Assembly (NCBI RefSeq): GCF_900104615.1
Contig: NZ_LT629939.1
Coordinates: 2,457,194 to 2,521,193, forward strand
Direction: 5' to 3'
Length of the DNA stretch: 64,000 nt
Origin: Merdimmobilis hominis
GTDB taxonomy: Bacteria > Bacillota > Clostridia > Oscillospirales > Ruminococcaceae
In this document: positions 63,500-64,000 of the stretch, piece by piece
Numbering within the stretch: the first letter of the stretch is position 1
Layout: every line of letters begins with the position of its first letter
Notes under the pieces: model-generated
The model's database searches: none
What the model was told of the DNA's origin: nothing
What the model saw: only the letters and a program-made list of their open reading frames with translations
Program-made: the position numbers and the translations under genes

Positions 63500-64000
63500 A
63501 TGAACTGCCTTTTGGTGGCGATCAACGCCAAATATATTCACACAAGTTTGTCGGTGCGGTACCTGGCGGGGTATTCCAACCAAGTGAACCAGCAGAAGAC
63601 TCAAATCGCCGAATTTACCATCAACCACCGCCCAGAGCTGATTTTGGAGGAGCTGTTCCGCCAAAAACCGGATCTCCTGTGCTTTTCCACCTACTTGTGG
63701 AACGTGGACCTGGTGCTGGAGATCGCGGAGAATTTCAAGAAGGTTTCCCCCTCTACCACCATCGTGCTGGGCGGGCCGGAGGTCTCTTTTGACGCCAAAG
63801 AACTGTTGGAAGCCCATCCCTTTTTGGATGGGGTGCTGATGGGGGAAGGGGAGGCTTCCTTTGCTGATTTGGTCTCTAAATGGTCTCAGAATGCCGATTT
63901 TTCAAATGTAAAGGGATTTACCTTTACAGATAAAAACGGGGTAAAATCCACCCCTCTGCCCCCGCTGTTTGACATGGATCTGCTCCCTTTCCCCTATGGG
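63500..64000 (+). CDS. B12-binding-domain radical SAM protein, N-terminal part
   Basis: The first 167 codons, running off the right edge. MNCLLVAINAKYIHTSLSVRYLAGY, then LCFSTYLWNVDLVLEIA, IVLGGPEVSFDAKELL and VLMGEGEASFADLV match the B12-binding-like N-terminal domain that precedes a radical SAM domain in DUF4080-type enzymes. The CxxxCxxC cluster would be further right, outside the window. GGGAGGG lies 7 nt before the ATG. The target is unknown. Confidence 0.82.
   Translation, partial: MNCLLVAINAKYIHTSLSVRYLAGYSNQVNQQKTQIAEFTINHRPELILEELFRQKPDLLCFSTYLWNVDLVLEIAENFKKVSPSTTIVLGGPEVSFDAKELLEAHPFLDGVLMGEGEASFADLVSKWSQNADFSNVKGFTFTDKNGVKSTPLPPLFDMDLLPFPYG

Overview
The window is a stretch of a GC-rich, low-copy Gram-positive chromosome. 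The evidence points to an anaerobic Clostridia, most likely of the Oscillospirales/Ruminococcaceae type: a perfect CIRCE operator on groESL, a T-box leader on serS, a large SRP RNA with Alu domain before dnaX-ybaB-recR, a type III glutamine synthetase, CdaA/CdaR, HemZ, a SpoVB-type flippase and a mazG/hup/rqcP cluster. The species assignment is inference from gene content and was not checked by any search. Layout from left to right: a ROK kinase fragment; groES-groEL; a PadR regulator with an NfeD-SPFH pair; the purine genes purE-purF-purM-purN-purH-purD; convergent serS with T-box leader; a class B PBP; a DegV protein; SRP RNA and dnaX-ybaB-recR; a GtrA protein; smpB and ssrA (tmRNA). After the integrated element come ansA, ispD-ispF, a DUF3343/cysteine-desulfurase pair, cdaA-cdaR, an FAD protein with a PAP2 phosphatase, recJ-relA-dtd-MBL-hemZ-uridine kinase-like, a zinc-ribbon protein, glnN, a flippase, mazG-hup-lipoprotein-rqcP, a membrane protein and the start of a B12-binding radical SAM protein. 

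Between ssrA and ansA lies a 12.1-kb integrated element (about 24297-36405). It carries a six-gene operon (XRE regulator, hsdR, hsdM, hsdS, a TIGR02391/Ymh-type protein and an unrecognised membrane protein), decayed plasmid/ICE-like genes (truncated RepA, Cys-rich VLP protein, small ORFs), two more XRE regulators and a large serine recombinase. The boundaries can be read from the sequence. The last 8 bases of tmRNA (CTCCACCA) recur inside the recombinase 3' end, and directly after that second copy sits a perfect terminator hairpin that looks like the original ssrA terminator. On circularisation the recombinase frame would read across the junction to a different C-terminus, followed by the element's own terminator. 

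The chromosome outside the element is interrupted by two families of intergenic repeats. Family R1 is a modular element of 370-640 bp, present in seven large copies plus a fragment, in both orientations. Family R2 is a palindrome-rich unit of about 108 bp, present as three exact-period tandem copies at 63061-63381 and as diverged pairs near 41.3 kb and 54.4 kb. Most apparent ORFs inside them are not genes.
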